Source: Zasmidium citrigriseum (lineage: Eukaryota; Ascomycota; Dothideomycetes; Mycosphaerellales; Mycosphaerellaceae). From it: a stretch of 64,000 bases of DNA. Under the pieces are notes generated by a model that did not search any database, was not told the origin of the DNA, and saw only the letters and a program-made list of their open reading frames with translations. The stretch is taken from assembly GCA_002786025.1 (NCBI GenBank), contig NHNW01000002.1, positions 682,001 through 746,000 on the forward strand, in the 5' to 3' direction. The translations under genes and the position numbers were made by a program. Shown piece by piece: positions 1-11,500 of this stretch. Positions within the stretch are counted from its first letter, which is position 1. Every line of letters starts with the position of its first letter.

Positions 1-1043
1 ATACGGCGGCGGTGTTGCAGATGAAGGATGGGTTGGAGCTGGTGGAGGCGAAGTTGAAGAGTGTTACGGCGACGTTGTCGAGTTTGGCGGCGAAGTTTAG
101 GGATACGCCGATGGCGGGACGGACGCATTTGCAGCATGCTTTGCCGGTGACTTTTGGGTATAAGTGTGCGGTTTATTTGTCGAGTTTTCAACGGCATATC
201 GAAAGGTTGCAACAACTTCGACCACGTTGTTTACTTGTGCAGTTTGGTGGAGCGGCGGGGACTCTGGCTTCATTAGGTCCGGATTCTGAGCAAAGTCTCC
301 AGGTCAGGAAAACACTATCCAAGCAACTCGACCTCGAAGATCCATCGATCACATGGCATACAGCACGGGACGGTATAGCCGAAATCATCAACTTCCTCGC
401 CCTCATCGGTGGAACTTTAGGCAAGCTGGCAACCGACTTCATCATCATGTCTTCGAACGAATTCAACGAAGTCAGCGAACCATTCGTCCCGCATAGGGGA
501 GCAAGTTCAACAATGCCACAAAAGCGGAATCCCATCTCCAGCGAAGTGGTACTCGCAGTCTCAAAAATCTTACGATCAAACGCTGGCTTATGTCTCGACG
601 CCATGATCACAGACTTTGAACGAGCGAGTGGACCGTGGCATCTTGAGTGGGCCGCAGTACCAGAGTCATTCGTAATAGCTGTTGGAGCACTATCACAAGC
701 AGACTTTGCGCTTGCTGGCCTGGTTGTCAACACGACTCATATGACGCGGAATCTCAACTCTACGAAAGGACTTATCGTAGCAGAGGCTGTTATGATGGAG
801 CTAGCGAAGACAGTGGGTCGACAGCAGGCCCATGATATCATCTACGAGGCTTGTAAGGAGACGATTGACAGTATGAATGCCAGTCAGACGCTGTTCGATA
901 CCCTCATCAAGAAGGAAGATGTCGTCAACGCTCTGGAGCCGGAGAAGCTAGAGGAACTTTGCAAACCAGCAAATTATTTGGGTGCTACGAGTGCGATGGT
1001 CGACAATGTGCTGTCGTTGAATGCTGGGCTGGGTGTACTATAA
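1..1043 (+). CDS. Class II fumarate-lyase superfamily enzyme (PcaB / adenylosuccinate-lyase-like), 5' partial
   Basis: The reading frame is open from the window edge and ends at TAA 1041-1043, giving about 346 C-terminal residues; the start lies upstream. The superfamily signature appears as SSTMPQKRNP (around residue 170), and an earlier block PMAGRTHLQHALPVTFG holds the catalytic-region histidines. This RTHLQ-ALPVTFG form resembles bacterial-type 3-carboxy-cis,cis-muconate cycloisomerases more than classical adenylosuccinate lyase, and the family performs beta-elimination of fumarate or related cycloisomerisation as homotetramers. Classical fungal muconate-lactonising enzymes are beta-propellers, so the true substrate is uncertain. 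No intron is visible in this part. It converges on the DUF3433 gene, with stop codons about 70 bp apart. Confidence 0.85.
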   Translation, partial: TAAVLQMKDGLELVEAKLKSVTATLSSLAAKFRDTPMAGRTHLQHALPVTFGYKCAVYLSSFQRHIERLQQLRPRCLLVQFGGAAGTLASLGPDSEQSLQVRKTLSKQLDLEDPSITWHTARDGIAEIINFLALIGGTLGKLATDFIIMSSNEFNEVSEPFVPHRGASSTMPQKRNPISSEVVLAVSKILRSNAGLCLDAMITDFERASGPWHLEWAAVPESFVIAVGALSQADFALAGLVVNTTHMTRNLNSTKGLIVAEAVMMELAKTVGRQQAHDIIYEACKETIDSMNASQTLFDTLIKKEDVVNALEPEKLEELCKPANYLGATSAMVDNVLSLNAGLGVL

Positions 1044-1113
1044 CCCCGGGCGAGGAGAAACATTGACGTTGGATGATCATGATCATGTACAGCAGCTCAA
1101 AGCCTGGGTATCT

Positions 1114-3614
1114 TCACGAAACGCCATGCTCTTGACCAGCTTCATCAACCAACCAATTCCTCCTCCCATCCCTCCTCATCCCCTCCGCGAAAACATACCT
1201 CTTCCCCGCCCTCACCAAGCCTTTATCCCTGACCCTCTCCTTCTCCCACTCGGCCCCCTCAAAATCATCCAAAACCCTCGATCCCGCCAGATAATACATC
1301 TTGCCAGCCAACGTATCAGGCTGCACAGGGATCCTCGGCTCTCTCCTCCTCTGAAATATCACAACAACAATGACAAGGATCATAATTCCGAGGATGGCAA
1401 GCGACATGTACGACGACACGAGGAATTGGCCCCATGTTTGGCCTGTAGCGAAGGGTACGCCGGAGATGACAATGTTGAGGGCTTCGGCTGTGAGGGTTGT
1501 GAATGTTATCAGCGCGGGGAGGAAGTATCGATTCCTTAGCGTGATCCACGTGGAAAGGATCGGGGTATTTGAAGGCGTGAAACATATCGTTCGCTTCGCC
1601 GAGGAAGGTCGGCGAGAGAGGGCGATGTATGGCGCCATTACAACGGAGCTCTGTTCGACTGTGCGCCAGGAGGTTGCGATTACCGTGCCAGCGCCTGTGA
1701 GTATGAAGCGCGGACCGAAGGTGTTGCTGCTGAAGAAGTTGTTGAAGCCGTCTGGGTTGCCATCGAGGTAGTACGCGAGCACGACGCCGAAGGTTCCGAG
1801 GATTAGGAGGAGGAGGAGGGGGTCGAGCCAGTGGAGGCGGAGGGAGTGGGTTGGACTTGATGAGGTGGTGTTGTTGATGGGGGTATAGCTGCCGACGCCT
1901 TTGGAGTAGACGGATGAAGAGGAGTCGTTGATGTCTTGTATTAGGGGGTGGACTCCGTAGGAGAGGCTTCCGGTCTCGGATTTGTATGTTGAGAGTTTGT
2001 AACGTTTGCCTGTCATGGTGGCTTTCATTGATGAGACGCGTGCTCCAGGGCCGACGGGCATCTCGTTTATGTCTTCGATCAGCCCGGGGTGTCTCATGAG
2101 GGACGCAATGGTAGCGATGGAGCTCGGGTTCGCAGGAAGTCCAGTCCGTTTAGATAGCAGCAGGATCATGACAAACATGATCACCACAGCGATGAACCCC
2201 AGGAGACCCTGCAAGATCCGCACAACGGTGATGGACACCGTCATCTGTGGAGGACACGGGTTCTTGCTTCCTTCCTTTGGATAGGGGCAGTTCCAGTTCG
2301 TGTCGACCCAGATAGCTTCGGAGGCGAGGGCCGGGAATGCGGACGCCGCAAGATACGCAGTAGCAACGAGTGCAAGCGCCCATCGTCGTTTGAGCAATGC
2401 TGGAATAGGCCCATACAAATTCGATTGATTCTGATAAAAGGAGAAGAAAGCTCTCTCAGCCAGAGCTCCGTTCGGTTCCATCAGTTGGCGGAATGGTTCA
2501 ATCAGCGTGAAATTGTTGTGCAGAATCGAGATCAGGATCCGATAGATAACTGCCAGCACCACGGAGAGGTATGTGGCTAGGAAGACGTTGCCCGGGTGCC
2601 ATTGATACGAGATCACACCGGGTTTGCCGCCTTTGTTGAGCTGTTGCTGGTCTGTGGGATTCGATCCAGGTGCATCGGAGGCTGGCGTTGAGACGAGAGT
2701 CTCTGTGACGGGGATTTGTTTCGTGGATGAATGTGCTCGGATAGTGGTGAGAGAGGTGAGGGTTTGCCCGCCGCTGGTAATCAGGATGGCTGATGTCGAG
2801 GCCTTTACGCGGATGATGCTTGCACTTGAGCTGGTGATTATGTAGGTCGCAGGCGTGGGCGTAGGCTGAAGAGATGTCAGCAATGCACAGAGTAGTCTTC
2901 GGACATGGCTTACTGTGCTCAGCGTGTGAGTCTTGTCAGTTGGAACATAGTCGTCGGTGGATGCGCTGAGTGCGATAGTGCTCGTTCCATCTGTCTCGAC
3001 ATAATTACTCGACGCAATGGCCATATTTGAAATAGTCGTTGCAGTCGGCACGTAATCGCTGTTGGGAGCACTGTATACGATCGTCTGGGTATTGTCCGTG
3101 TCAACATAATCGCTTGTGGCAGCAGTTGCGACAATCGTTTGCGTTTGATCCGTATCGACATAGTTGCTCGTTTGGATATACTGAGTGACGGCAGATGGTG
3201 CGGTCACATCCTGACTTCCGGGAGCCGATGTGGCCCCCTGTGTGGTCGAACCTACGGCGGATGACTCGTCTCTTTGCTGGATGTGTTGATTGGCCAAGTC
3301 CCTTCTCGTGGCATTTGAGCTCGAACCGGACACAAGTCGATTATCGCCATGAGGCAGCTCGACGACAGCGTATTCAAGCAGTCCGATTAAGGCGACGCTA
3401 AAAAGGAAGAGAACAAGGAGAGGTATCGTCCGAAGGATGACGGGCTTGTAGTTGAATCTCGGCTCTCTCTGTTCTTGTATGCTGCTCGCTGTCTACTGTC
3501 AGTCTCGCTCGCAAGACGGACTCGCAATGCCTTACACTCTCTAACCCTTGAGTAGTCGCCGGCCATGGTCGCCTCCCGAAAAAGCGAGACACGCTCATAC
3601 TGCGGCGACCTCAT
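1114..3614 (-). CDS. DUF3433-type multi-spanning membrane protein with extracellular-like Thr/Ser repeats
   Basis: Proposed exons are 3614-3536 and 3488-1114, joined by a 47-nt GT-AG intron. A second likely intron of 48 nt (2913-2866, GTAAGC...CTGAC...CAG) keeps the frame and otherwise reads as 16 odd residues. The spliced protein is about 800 aa. Its N terminus has a membrane segment (YKPVILRTIPLLVLFLFSV). A Ser/Thr-rich region follows with five copies of a roughly 24-residue unit built on S-x-YV-x-TD-x-T-x-TI. Two halves with several transmembrane helices each come after that, including the ISYQWHPGNVF motif. This duplicated layout fits fungal DUF3433 proteins of unknown biochemical function, probably in the plasma membrane or endomembranes. 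The start at 3614 is chosen because exon 1 feeds in frame into the first helix. Confidence 0.75.
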
Positions 3615-4201
3615 TGTCGAGCATCAGCCAGGTTGAGGGAGAGTAGGGCGAAAGGATCGAACAAGAAGAAGCTCAAGATCTAAGAGTGACAGACATCGGA
3701 GCGTAGCGAAACTCGCAAAGCCCGTCTCAAGGTATAGTCGACTGTTCCAATTTACCGCGTTCCTGCAGCCACATGCGGTTTGATCTTCAGCCGAAGTTGG
3801 CGGATACCTAACCATAGGCATGCCCGCTGAACGCCTGATTACATACCTACAAGCGAGGATATGGCGATATTCGAAGGATGACTGAGCCGTTCGTGTGTCG
3901 CTGCAGTGCGACCTTGCGAGTGAGGTTGGCGGGAGACACGAAGTGGAGGATCTATTCTTGGAGCTCAGCCTCATCCTTCCCGCACCAGCCAAGATGTATT
4001 GGAGCCATGACGATCCTTGAAAATCGATGACATATGCTATCGATATTTCTTCCAGTATTTCGCCGAGGACAATGTATGCAATGCAATTCGACTTGATCAT
4101 GGTCAGAGGGTATGCGAAGACGGACAGAGTCTTCCAACGTAGCGCTAGATCGTTAACGAATAACTTCAAACAGTACAGCGCGCCATCAAGCAACACTTTC
4201 T
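3615..4201. other. Intergenic region, no supported gene
   Basis: This is the upstream region of the DUF3433 gene and the downstream region of the next - strand gene. A 193-codon - strand frame crosses it but shows no recognisable domain or coding-like composition. No repeat or RNA gene was recognised. Confidence 0.5.
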
Positions 4202-4789
4202 TCAATGATATCCAGTGTTATATGCTCCGTAAGAGGGATACTGCTGCATCGGTTGTTGATAGGACCCGTATCCAGGTACTGGCGAGGGCGGCTGTCCGTA
4301 CGCCATTGCGGCCATTGAGTCGGTGTTCCTGATGGTATTTGCACTGCAAGATTGGCCGCATTGCTTGTTGCACCAACTTTGATGTTGATATCCGCTCGCA
4401 TCACGATGCTGCGCCCCAGGTGTGCTTGGCTGCGAGTAAAGTGTTCCTGGCGCAGGAGAACCATACCCATGCGGTGGAGGTGGCAGAGCCTGTTGGACCG
4501 GAGCGGCATACATTGGCTGCTGAGTTTGCTGCTGCTTGAGCCTCTCTTCCCGCTGCTTGAGGGCCTGTTCGTTTTCAGCTTGCTGTTGAGCCAGTATCTG
4601 GTTGGCTTGCGCGACCAGACTTTGCTGCTTCTGCTCATGTTCGGCGGCTTGCTGGGCGATGATTGAGTTGGCTTGGTCTACGATCGCTTGTTGTTGCTGC
4701 TGATTTTGGGTATCGGCACTGGCTTTGCCCGAGTGGCTTGCGGCGAGTGCGACGGTGCTATATTTGATGCCTTTGGTGATGAGTCCCAT
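4202..4789 (-). CDS. Small glutamine/proline-rich hypothetical protein
   Basis: This single-exon frame encodes 195 aa starting MGLITKGIKYSTVALAAS, a short N-terminal segment resembling those of small fungal hypothetical proteins. Residues 25-95 form a Gln/Glu/Ala-rich amphipathic stretch likely to be a coiled coil, with repeated QANxIxAQQxAExEQ units. The C-terminal half is rich in Pro, Gly, Tyr and Gln (PPPPHGYGSP, PGYGSYQQP), like a low-complexity or phase-separating tail. No catalytic domain is recognised. The segment GYQHQSWCNKQCGQSC in the middle is compositionally different, so a short intron there cannot be excluded. Function is unknown. Confidence 0.5.
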   Translation of the reverse strand: MGLITKGIKYSTVALAASHSGKASADTQNQQQQQAIVDQANSIIAQQAAEHEQKQQSLVAQANQILAQQQAENEQALKQREERLKQQQTQQPMYAAPVQQALPPPPHGYGSPAPGTLYSQPSTPGAQHRDASGYQHQSWCNKQCGQSCSANTIRNTDSMAAMAYGQPPSPVPGYGSYQQPMQQYPSYGAYNTGYH

Positions 4790-5324
4790 TGTTGGATGTC
4801 GAGCGTATTAGCAGGCAGTGTTCTGTCTCTTCTTCAGAGCAAATACCGGGAATTCGGAAAGATATTGATCGACCTTAGCATGTCTGAGCTGGGTGCATTA
4901 TGAACGCAAGCCGGGAACCTGCTCTTGTACAGTAAGCTGCATCTTGAGCACTGTCTTTCGTGCGACACGATGACTGTGATGTTCCTCAGAGATAGCCTGA
5001 TGCCGTATGATCCCTCGTAGGTGGCATTGGCATAGCTGTGGCGTCTTTTGGACCAATCGAGCCTCACGAACTCTAAACGTCAGCAAACCACCCAGACATG
5101 CAACGGCGGACATGTCCTGGAATGATCTCGGAGAGAGTCCAGGACGATAAATACGACAGGCAAATGCCCATATACCGCATCGGAGAATGTTGTTGAGCCA
5201 CAGGGGTTGTCGGATTACTGGCTCTGATCAAGGCGTTTACGCTGGCTCCCTGACTATCAACAACGGAGAGGAGTCGCATTCCTGACACGCCACGAACTTG
5301 TCGTCATCGTCGAAGTGAGCCAGC
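4790..5324. other. Intergenic region, no supported gene
   Basis: This stretch lies between two same-strand hypothetical genes and would contain the promoter of the Q-rich gene. Only short overlapping frames are present, and no repeat or RNA gene was recognised. Confidence 0.5.
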
Positions 5325-5774
5325 TTAGGCTTGAGGGATGGGCACATATTGATGAGGCGCAAAATATGGTGCAATGGTATTGCGGCAAGAGGTTGGCTCG
5401 TGAGGATGATCAACCAAGACCGCCTCAGCTCTCATGGCATTGATCTCTTGATTGAGCATTTGCATCGCCTCTGCGAGCTTCGTGAGTCGAGATTCCATGG
5501 CACAGGCCTTCCCGGCGTCAACAGAACGCATTTGCCGATATTTCTGATCGAGATGCTCGACCAGCTTGGTTTGTGAAGCTTCCAGTCGTGCTATCAGGTT
5601 CGCTTCGTCATTTAGGTCCGTTCCAGGTCCCTCCATCTCGATCTCGTCCGGTGGAGGCGTAGTGACCTTGTCCAGCACCTGTGGCAGTGCGTGAAGACTC
5701 CATGACGGAGGCTTGAAGCAGGCGTGTTTGGCTCGCAGTGCAGTCAGGGTTTCATCCGCCTTTCGCTTCGGCAT
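5325..5774 (-). CDS. Small hypothetical coiled-coil protein with basic N terminus
   Basis: The frame encodes 149 aa starting MPKRKADETLTALRAK, whose Pro-Lys-Arg-Lys stretch looks like a nuclear localisation signal. Residues about 57-115 (ANLIARLEASQTKLVEHLDQ onward) have heptad-like spacing of Leu, Met and Ala and probably form a coiled coil. The C terminus is short and Pro/Tyr containing. No family is recognised. It is transcribed divergently from HEM12, with about 320 bp between the two starts. The call rests on composition and a plausible start, so confidence is modest. Confidence 0.4.
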   Translation of the reverse strand: MPKRKADETLTALRAKHACFKPPSWSLHALPQVLDKVTTPPPDEIEMEGPGTDLNDEANLIARLEASQTKLVEHLDQKYRQMRSVDAGKACAMESRLTKLAEAMQMLNQEINAMRAEAVLVDHPHEPTSCRNTIAPYFAPHQYVPIPQA

Positions 5775-6098
5775 GGTGCTCTCTTCTGCACTTTGGAAAG
5801 TAGCGGCGGTGGATGATGAGAGACGACATCGTGTTCTGACCGCGTTTTGGTGTCTTGGATGTGGTGGTGGCTGGGAGGAGATGCGGTCGTGTTTCCTGAG
5901 GCCTTGGGCATCAACTGGTCAAAGCGTTGCTCTGAATGTCAGTGCCCCGCGTACCTCGGCCGCCGCCACTAAAGATGCGTCTTCTCTTCGGCGGCATTGA
6001 AGACGTGTTCTTTCAATTCACGGACGCATAAGAGAGCTCTTCGAACGGACACGAGACGAGCTCCTCTGAAACCACATCCTCCCACCTCACGAGCGAAA
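5775..6098. promoter_or_regulatory. Divergent promoter region upstream of HEM12
   Basis: This 324-bp region separates the divergently transcribed hypothetical gene and HEM12, so it should hold both promoters and leaders. The HEM12 reading frame is open upstream of its ATG to 5997, but the translated extension is not family-like. No specific transcription-factor site can be assigned. Confidence 0.35.
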
Positions 6099-7383
6099 AT
6101 GGCCGACTTCGAGCCCCTCAAGAACGATCTACTCCTTCGGACTGCTCGCGGCGAGAAAGTCGAGCGCCCGCCAATATGGGTGATGCGACAGGCTGGTCGA
6201 TACCTACCCGAATATCACCAAGAGAAGGGCAAGCACGACTTCTTCGAGTGCTGCCGCAGTCCCGAAATTGCCTCAAATCTCACACTGCAGCCCATCGATC
6301 GCTTCGACGGCCTAATCGATGCTGCCATTATTTTCTCTGACATCCTCGTCATCCCTCAAGCAATGGGAATGGAGGTAGTCATGCTGGACGGCAAGGGACC
6401 GCACTTCCCGGACCCGCTTGGTTCACCAGAAGATAAGCAATTCCAAGAGGTCATGGATAGGAATGTGGATGTGAATGAGAGCTTGAAATATGTCTACGAT
6501 GCAATCACAATGACAAGAAAGAAGCTGAAGGGGAGAGTACCGCTATTTGGTTTCTGCGGTGCACCATTCACACTACTGTGCTATATGGTTGAAGGAGGCG
6601 GAACTAAGGTCTTCAAGCAGACCAAGACTTGGATATACAAATACTCCGATGCTTCCAAGAGGTTGTTGCAGAAGATTGCAGAACTCTGCGTGGAGTACCT
6701 GGCACAACAGGTCGTTGCTGGAGCACAGATAGTGCAGGTCTTCGACTCGTGGGCAGGTGAACTGAGCCCAACTACCTTCAAAGAGTTTTCTCTGCCATAC
6801 CTGACCTACATTTGCGATCATCTACCAAAGAAGCTGCAAGAGCTGGGACAAGATGTTGTGCCAATGGTAGTGTTTGCAAAGGGAGCATGGTATGCATTGG
6901 AGGACCTGTGCAAGACAAACTACAACATTGTTGGCCTGGACTGGCTGCATGAGCCTAAACAAGCGTACGCGATTGCCCAGAAGCATGGCAAGGTTGTGCA
7001 GGGCAACGCAGACCCTGGCGTTCTTTTTGGAGGCCATGAAGCTATTACCAAGGTCGTCCAAGAAATGGTCGAAGGCTTTGGTGGAGGCAAGCAGGGCTGG
7101 ATTGCAAACCTGGGCCATGGTACGTGCTGATTATCGTATCTGTATTATTTGCATGCTGACTTTGTCTAGGTGTCACGCCGTGGGTCAATCCCGAAGACCT
7201 CAAGTTCATGTTCCAGGAGATCCATCGCATCTCAGGTAGTTGACTCCGCCCGGACCTTGACACTCGCACACGCTTGACAACACTCTAGGTGAATACCAAG
7301 CCCATGCGTTTCCCAAGGCGAACGACATCGCCGTGGCCGAGCAACGCATGCACGAGCGGAACATCCTTCATGGCGACTGGTAG
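6099..7383 (+). CDS. HEM12: Uroporphyrinogen decarboxylase
   Basis: This cytosolic enzyme removes the four acetate carboxyls of uroporphyrinogen III to give coproporphyrinogen III in haem synthesis. The N-terminal signature [16 protein letters not shown] and the second signature [17 protein letters not shown] are intact; the Arg and Asp residues of the substrate pocket ([18 protein letters not shown]) are present. The ATG at 6099 opens [19 protein letters not shown], the usual start of fungal homologues. Intron 1 is 7120-7169 (CTGAC branch, TAG acceptor), joining NLGHG to [13 protein letters not shown] second candidate intron, 7236-7288, adds 30 residues ending at TAG 7383 (393 aa). If it is unspliced, the protein ends at TGA 7241-7243 with 364 aa, closer to the usual length. 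The core assignment is firm; the C terminus is open. Confidence 0.94.
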
Positions 7384-7474
7384 CCGGAAACACCACGACA
7401 GTGTACAGACCAGACTCATTTGTCCTCGCCGATGTCCTCATACCTACCTCACTCCGTCAGCCCAGCGTCCTTAC

Positions 7475-7985
7475 TCAGCCTCGCATGATCACCCACCAAT
7501 CCTCAGGATGCTTCTGGATGAAGTCTTTCATCAACTGCTCGCATTCTGCGTTGTGGAGGTTCACCAATTCGATGCCGCGCTTCTTGAGGTACTCCTCTCC
7601 ACCAACAAAAGTATTGTTTTCTCCCATCACGACGCGGGACACCTTGTACAGGATGCATGCACCGGTGCACATATCGCATGGCGAAAGAGTTGTGTACATA
7701 GTAGAACCTTTGTATGCAGAGGCGGGCAAGCGGCCGGCATTCTCTAAAGCAGATGTCTCACCCTGCGCATGGCGGTCAGAATAGGCTCCTTGAAGATAAC
7801 TGTGCCCGGCTCAAACTACATACATGTAAAATGGCGCTGCCTTTCTGCACTCTCATGTTGTGTCCCCTCCCCAAAATCTTGCCATCAGCGGAAACGAGGC
7901 ATGCTCCAATCGGCACACCACCTTCCTGAGCACTCGCTCTAGCCTCTTCAACGGCTGCCTTGAATCCAATGTCGTCTGCGGACAT
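7475..7985 (-). CDS. FCY1: Cytosine deaminase (Fcy1-type)
   Basis: Cytosine deaminase converts cytosine to uracil in pyrimidine salvage and also activates the antifungal 5-fluorocytosine. Exon 1 (7985-7824) encodes 54 residues ending KGSAILH; a GTATGT...CAG intron (7823-7763) follows; exon 2 (7762-7475) begins GETSALENAGR. Splicing therefore rebuilds the zinc-site H-x-E motif exactly across the junction. The second half of the site, SPCDMCTGA, is intact, as is PIGACLVSADGKILGRGHN. The protein is 149 aa, close to the yeast enzyme, with the typical aromatic C terminus (HPEDWWVIMRG). It is convergent with HEM12, whose stop is about 90 bp away, and divergent from SIN3. Confidence 0.94.
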
Positions 7986-8520
7986 CTTTCACATGCAAGT
8001 CAACAATTAGCGTCTGTCAAGTGAGTGACTTGGAAAGGAGCACTTTGATGGTCGAAACTTCAACCCTCGATTGCCGACATCGGGTCATGCAAACCAGGGC
8101 CTGCAATAACCCCTGGCACTGACCAGTGACGTTTAGCTCCCTCGGTGAAAGCCGTCAAGGGCTAAGGGCACGCTTTCGGATCTCTCCAGGTCTTTCATCA
8201 CGCCCACACCCACCGCCAGGTACCATTATTTCTCTTGCTCACCACCACGTCAACGCTCATCAGTCGGGTGTGACAGTCGCCTGCAAACGATTTTGAAGCT
8301 GCAGTTTTCACGGTCCCAGCGCCGTGGAATCCTGATTACGCACCGTGTGAGAGGCGCGCCGCTTCTCACAGCTACCCACCCATCCAGACGCGCCGAATCG
8401 GTACCTAATCACGAGCTCCGAACCATAAAGATAGACTTTCGAGGGGAGATATAAGGTGCTCAGCCTTGCCAGGACACTGAGGTGAAGGACACGCGCCATC
8501 AGGCGTTGGCCTGAGGTGAA
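7986..8520. promoter_or_regulatory. Divergent FCY1 / SIN3 intergenic region
   Basis: This 535-bp region carries the promoters and leaders of FCY1 (-) and SIN3 (+). It contains pyrimidine-rich stretches typical of fungal promoters, but I see no specific conserved site, repeat or RNA gene. Confidence 0.4.
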
Positions 8521-11500
8521 ATGGAGCCGCATCGTAGCTGGGGCCACCAACCAGGCCCCGGCAACACGCATGGCGGCAGTGACCCATCGCAGTCGCAGCC
8601 TGCTGGCAGGCCTGGTGGCGGTTTTGGGTGAGTGGATGGTTTTACCATAATGAGGGAACGAGCTTAGTAGCTCTTTTGCATGGTGACGATTGGAAACGCT
8701 ATATCAAGCTGTCTCCCGTCCCACGCTGCATGCTTCAGCTTCATGTTCTCTGAATACTTCGCAAGAAACACTGCTAACGCATCTGCGACCTCTAGTCCCG
8801 GCACGCCGCAGCATAACCCACAGCAATCTCCGCCCTCCGGTGCCAGTGGGCTGCCACCACCCGGCGGACCATTCCCTCCTTTTCAATCCCAGCCTCCTGC
8901 GCATCACAGCCTCGCCAGTCTAGCTCACCTGAGCCAGTCCTCGCCGAGACAGCCTGCTTCGCAATCACACCGGCCCGACGAGCCCGAATCGCGTCCTCCC
9001 CCAGGCGCTTCATATGGTTTGCCTAGTCTCAGCCAGGCGACCGGTCAGCCCAATGTGCTGGCAGACCGCGAACGACAAAGGGATCGTGAACTCGAACGCA
9101 TACATATCAAAGAGGAAGAGGATCGACGACATAGGCAGCACGAGCGTCAAAGGCTGGAACAGGCGCCGCCGCATCAAACACCGCAGGGGCCTCCAGTGCA
9201 GCTTTATCAACCGGTAGCTGTTGGGCCACGCACAGTACACGGTCCCAACGGTCTACTTGGCAATCCTGGGATTGGAGGACCCCCTCCACAACCGCACATG
9301 CCTCTTGGGGCGCCTTCTGGACCCGGAAACATCTTTGCTGGAGGCCCTGTTCAGGCTGCTCAAGGGCCTGCAGCGCAACACCCTCAAGCTGCAGCGCTGC
9401 TCAGTGCACATGGACCAGGAGCACCAGGCCAACCTCAGCAACAACAGCCACAGCAACAGGCGATGGGACAACCACAGGCTCAAGGACAGACCCAGGGCCA
9501 GGGTCAAGGCCAGCAGCCGATCCTCAACGATGCCCTCAGCTACCTCGACCAGGTGAAGGTCCAGTTCCACGAGCATCCCGACGTTTACAACCGTTTCCTT
9601 GATATCATGAAAGACTTCAAATCTGGCGCCATCGATACTCCTGGCGTGATTGGTAGAGTCAGTCAGCTTTTCGCTGGAAATCCGGAGCTCATCCAGGGCT
9701 TCAATACGTTCTTGCCTCCTGGATACCGCATCGAATGTGGCACTGGCGACGATCCAAATGCAATCCGTGTGACGACTCCTATGGGCACTACGGTGCAGTC
9801 AATGCCGCAACCGCGACCTCTCAGCAGACAAGAAGGGGGACCAGAGGGACTGAGACCCGCAAACGGCACCTACACGCCGCAACCTGGTGCCCAGGGCGCG
9901 CAGTTGATGTTCAGCCCAAGCGGTCGCCCCGCCGGACCAGCTCCGACGTCACAGCAGCATCTTTCACCCCTGGAAGCGGCGAGGCAGCAGGAGGAGCAGC
10001 GAGCGATGCACCAGCAGGAACAGCGAGGCGTGAATTCGCTACAAAACGCTGTCTCTGCTGCTGCTGGTGGTGCTGGTCTGCGAGCGGGCATTTCGCCACG
10101 TGCCACACCAATGCCAGGACAAGAAGCGGGTGCGCAGGACGCTGCAGCACAGGCAGGTCTCGAGAAGCGCGGGCCCGTCGAGTTCAACCACGCCATCAGC
10201 TACGTGAACAAAATCAAGGCAAGTCGGCCAAACTTCGGCAACCGCCGCCGCGCTATGAACACTTCACTAACCGTCACTTCAGAACCGCTTTGCATCGCAC
10301 CCAGACATCTACAAGCAATTCCTCGAAATTCTCCAAACCTACCAGGTGCGTGCCGTCAAACTGTCCAGTCTGTGCCAGCATTGCGCACCTGCCTTTGCCG
10401 GACGCACGCGACTTCCTTCGACACTTTTATTGTCATGTGCTAACCTCTTTCCTCTTTGCAGCGCGAGTCGAAGCCGATCCAAGACGTTTACAGCCAAGTC
10501 ACACACCTCTTCAAGACCGCACCTGACCTCCTCGAGGACTTCAAGCAATTCCTTCCCGAATCCGCCGCACATGCCAAACAGGCCGCAGAAAGAGCAAGGC
10601 AAGAAGCGGAAGGCAACGTCATGACTTCCAACGTGCGCAACGACGGCGGCATGTACAACAGTCCCGTCATATCCCGCGAGCTCACCACGCCTGGACAAGC
10701 TAGGGCGTTGCCACCAGTCGGTAATTTCGCACCCACACCAGCGTCCAAGGACAACAAGAGGAAGCGTGACCAACGTCAGGGCACTGTCGATCGCATGGCG
10801 GACGGCATCGGCGGGCCCAGCAGTGGCAAGCCGCAGTTCCAAGGACAACCAAGCAAGCGCCAGAAGACGGGTTTGCAGGTCGCAAAAGGACCAAATGACA
10901 TACCACCCACCTCTCCAACCCTCACCCCGCGCCTACCAGTGCCAATCGAGCCGACTATGACCTCTGTTGCTACGGCCGAAGAGCTGGCGTTCTTCGACAA
11001 GGTGAAGAAGGCGATTGGCAACAAGAACTCCATGAACGAGTTCCTGAAGCTGTGCAACCTCTTCAGCCAGGACCTCATCGACCGCAGCGTGCTTCTCTAC
11101 AGAGCCAGAGCTTTCATCGGCGGCAATGCTGAGCTCATGAAGTGGTTTGAGCAGTGGCTCGGCCATGACGAGAGGGACATAATCATTGAGAACAAGCCAC
11201 GCGTGCCTTCTGGCCGTGTCATGCTCAGCAACTGCAGAGGCCTCGGCCCCAGCTACCGCCTTCTGCCGAAGAGAGAGCGCCAGAAGCCATGTAGCGGGCG
11301 CGACGAGCTCTGCAACTCCGTCCTGAACGATGAATGGGCCTCGCATCCTACCTGGGCCTCCGAGGACTCGGGCTTCATCGCCCATCGCAAGAACCTGCAC
11401 GAGGAGGGACTCCACCGAATCGAGGAAGAACGCCACGACTACGATTACAACATTGAGGCGTGCAGTCGCACCATCCAACTTCTTGAGCCGATTGCCACGC

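Noticed and set aside
3624..4205. 193-codon - strand frame
   Set aside because: It has no domain, signal or coding-like composition and overlaps a probable promoter. It could be real only with transcript support.
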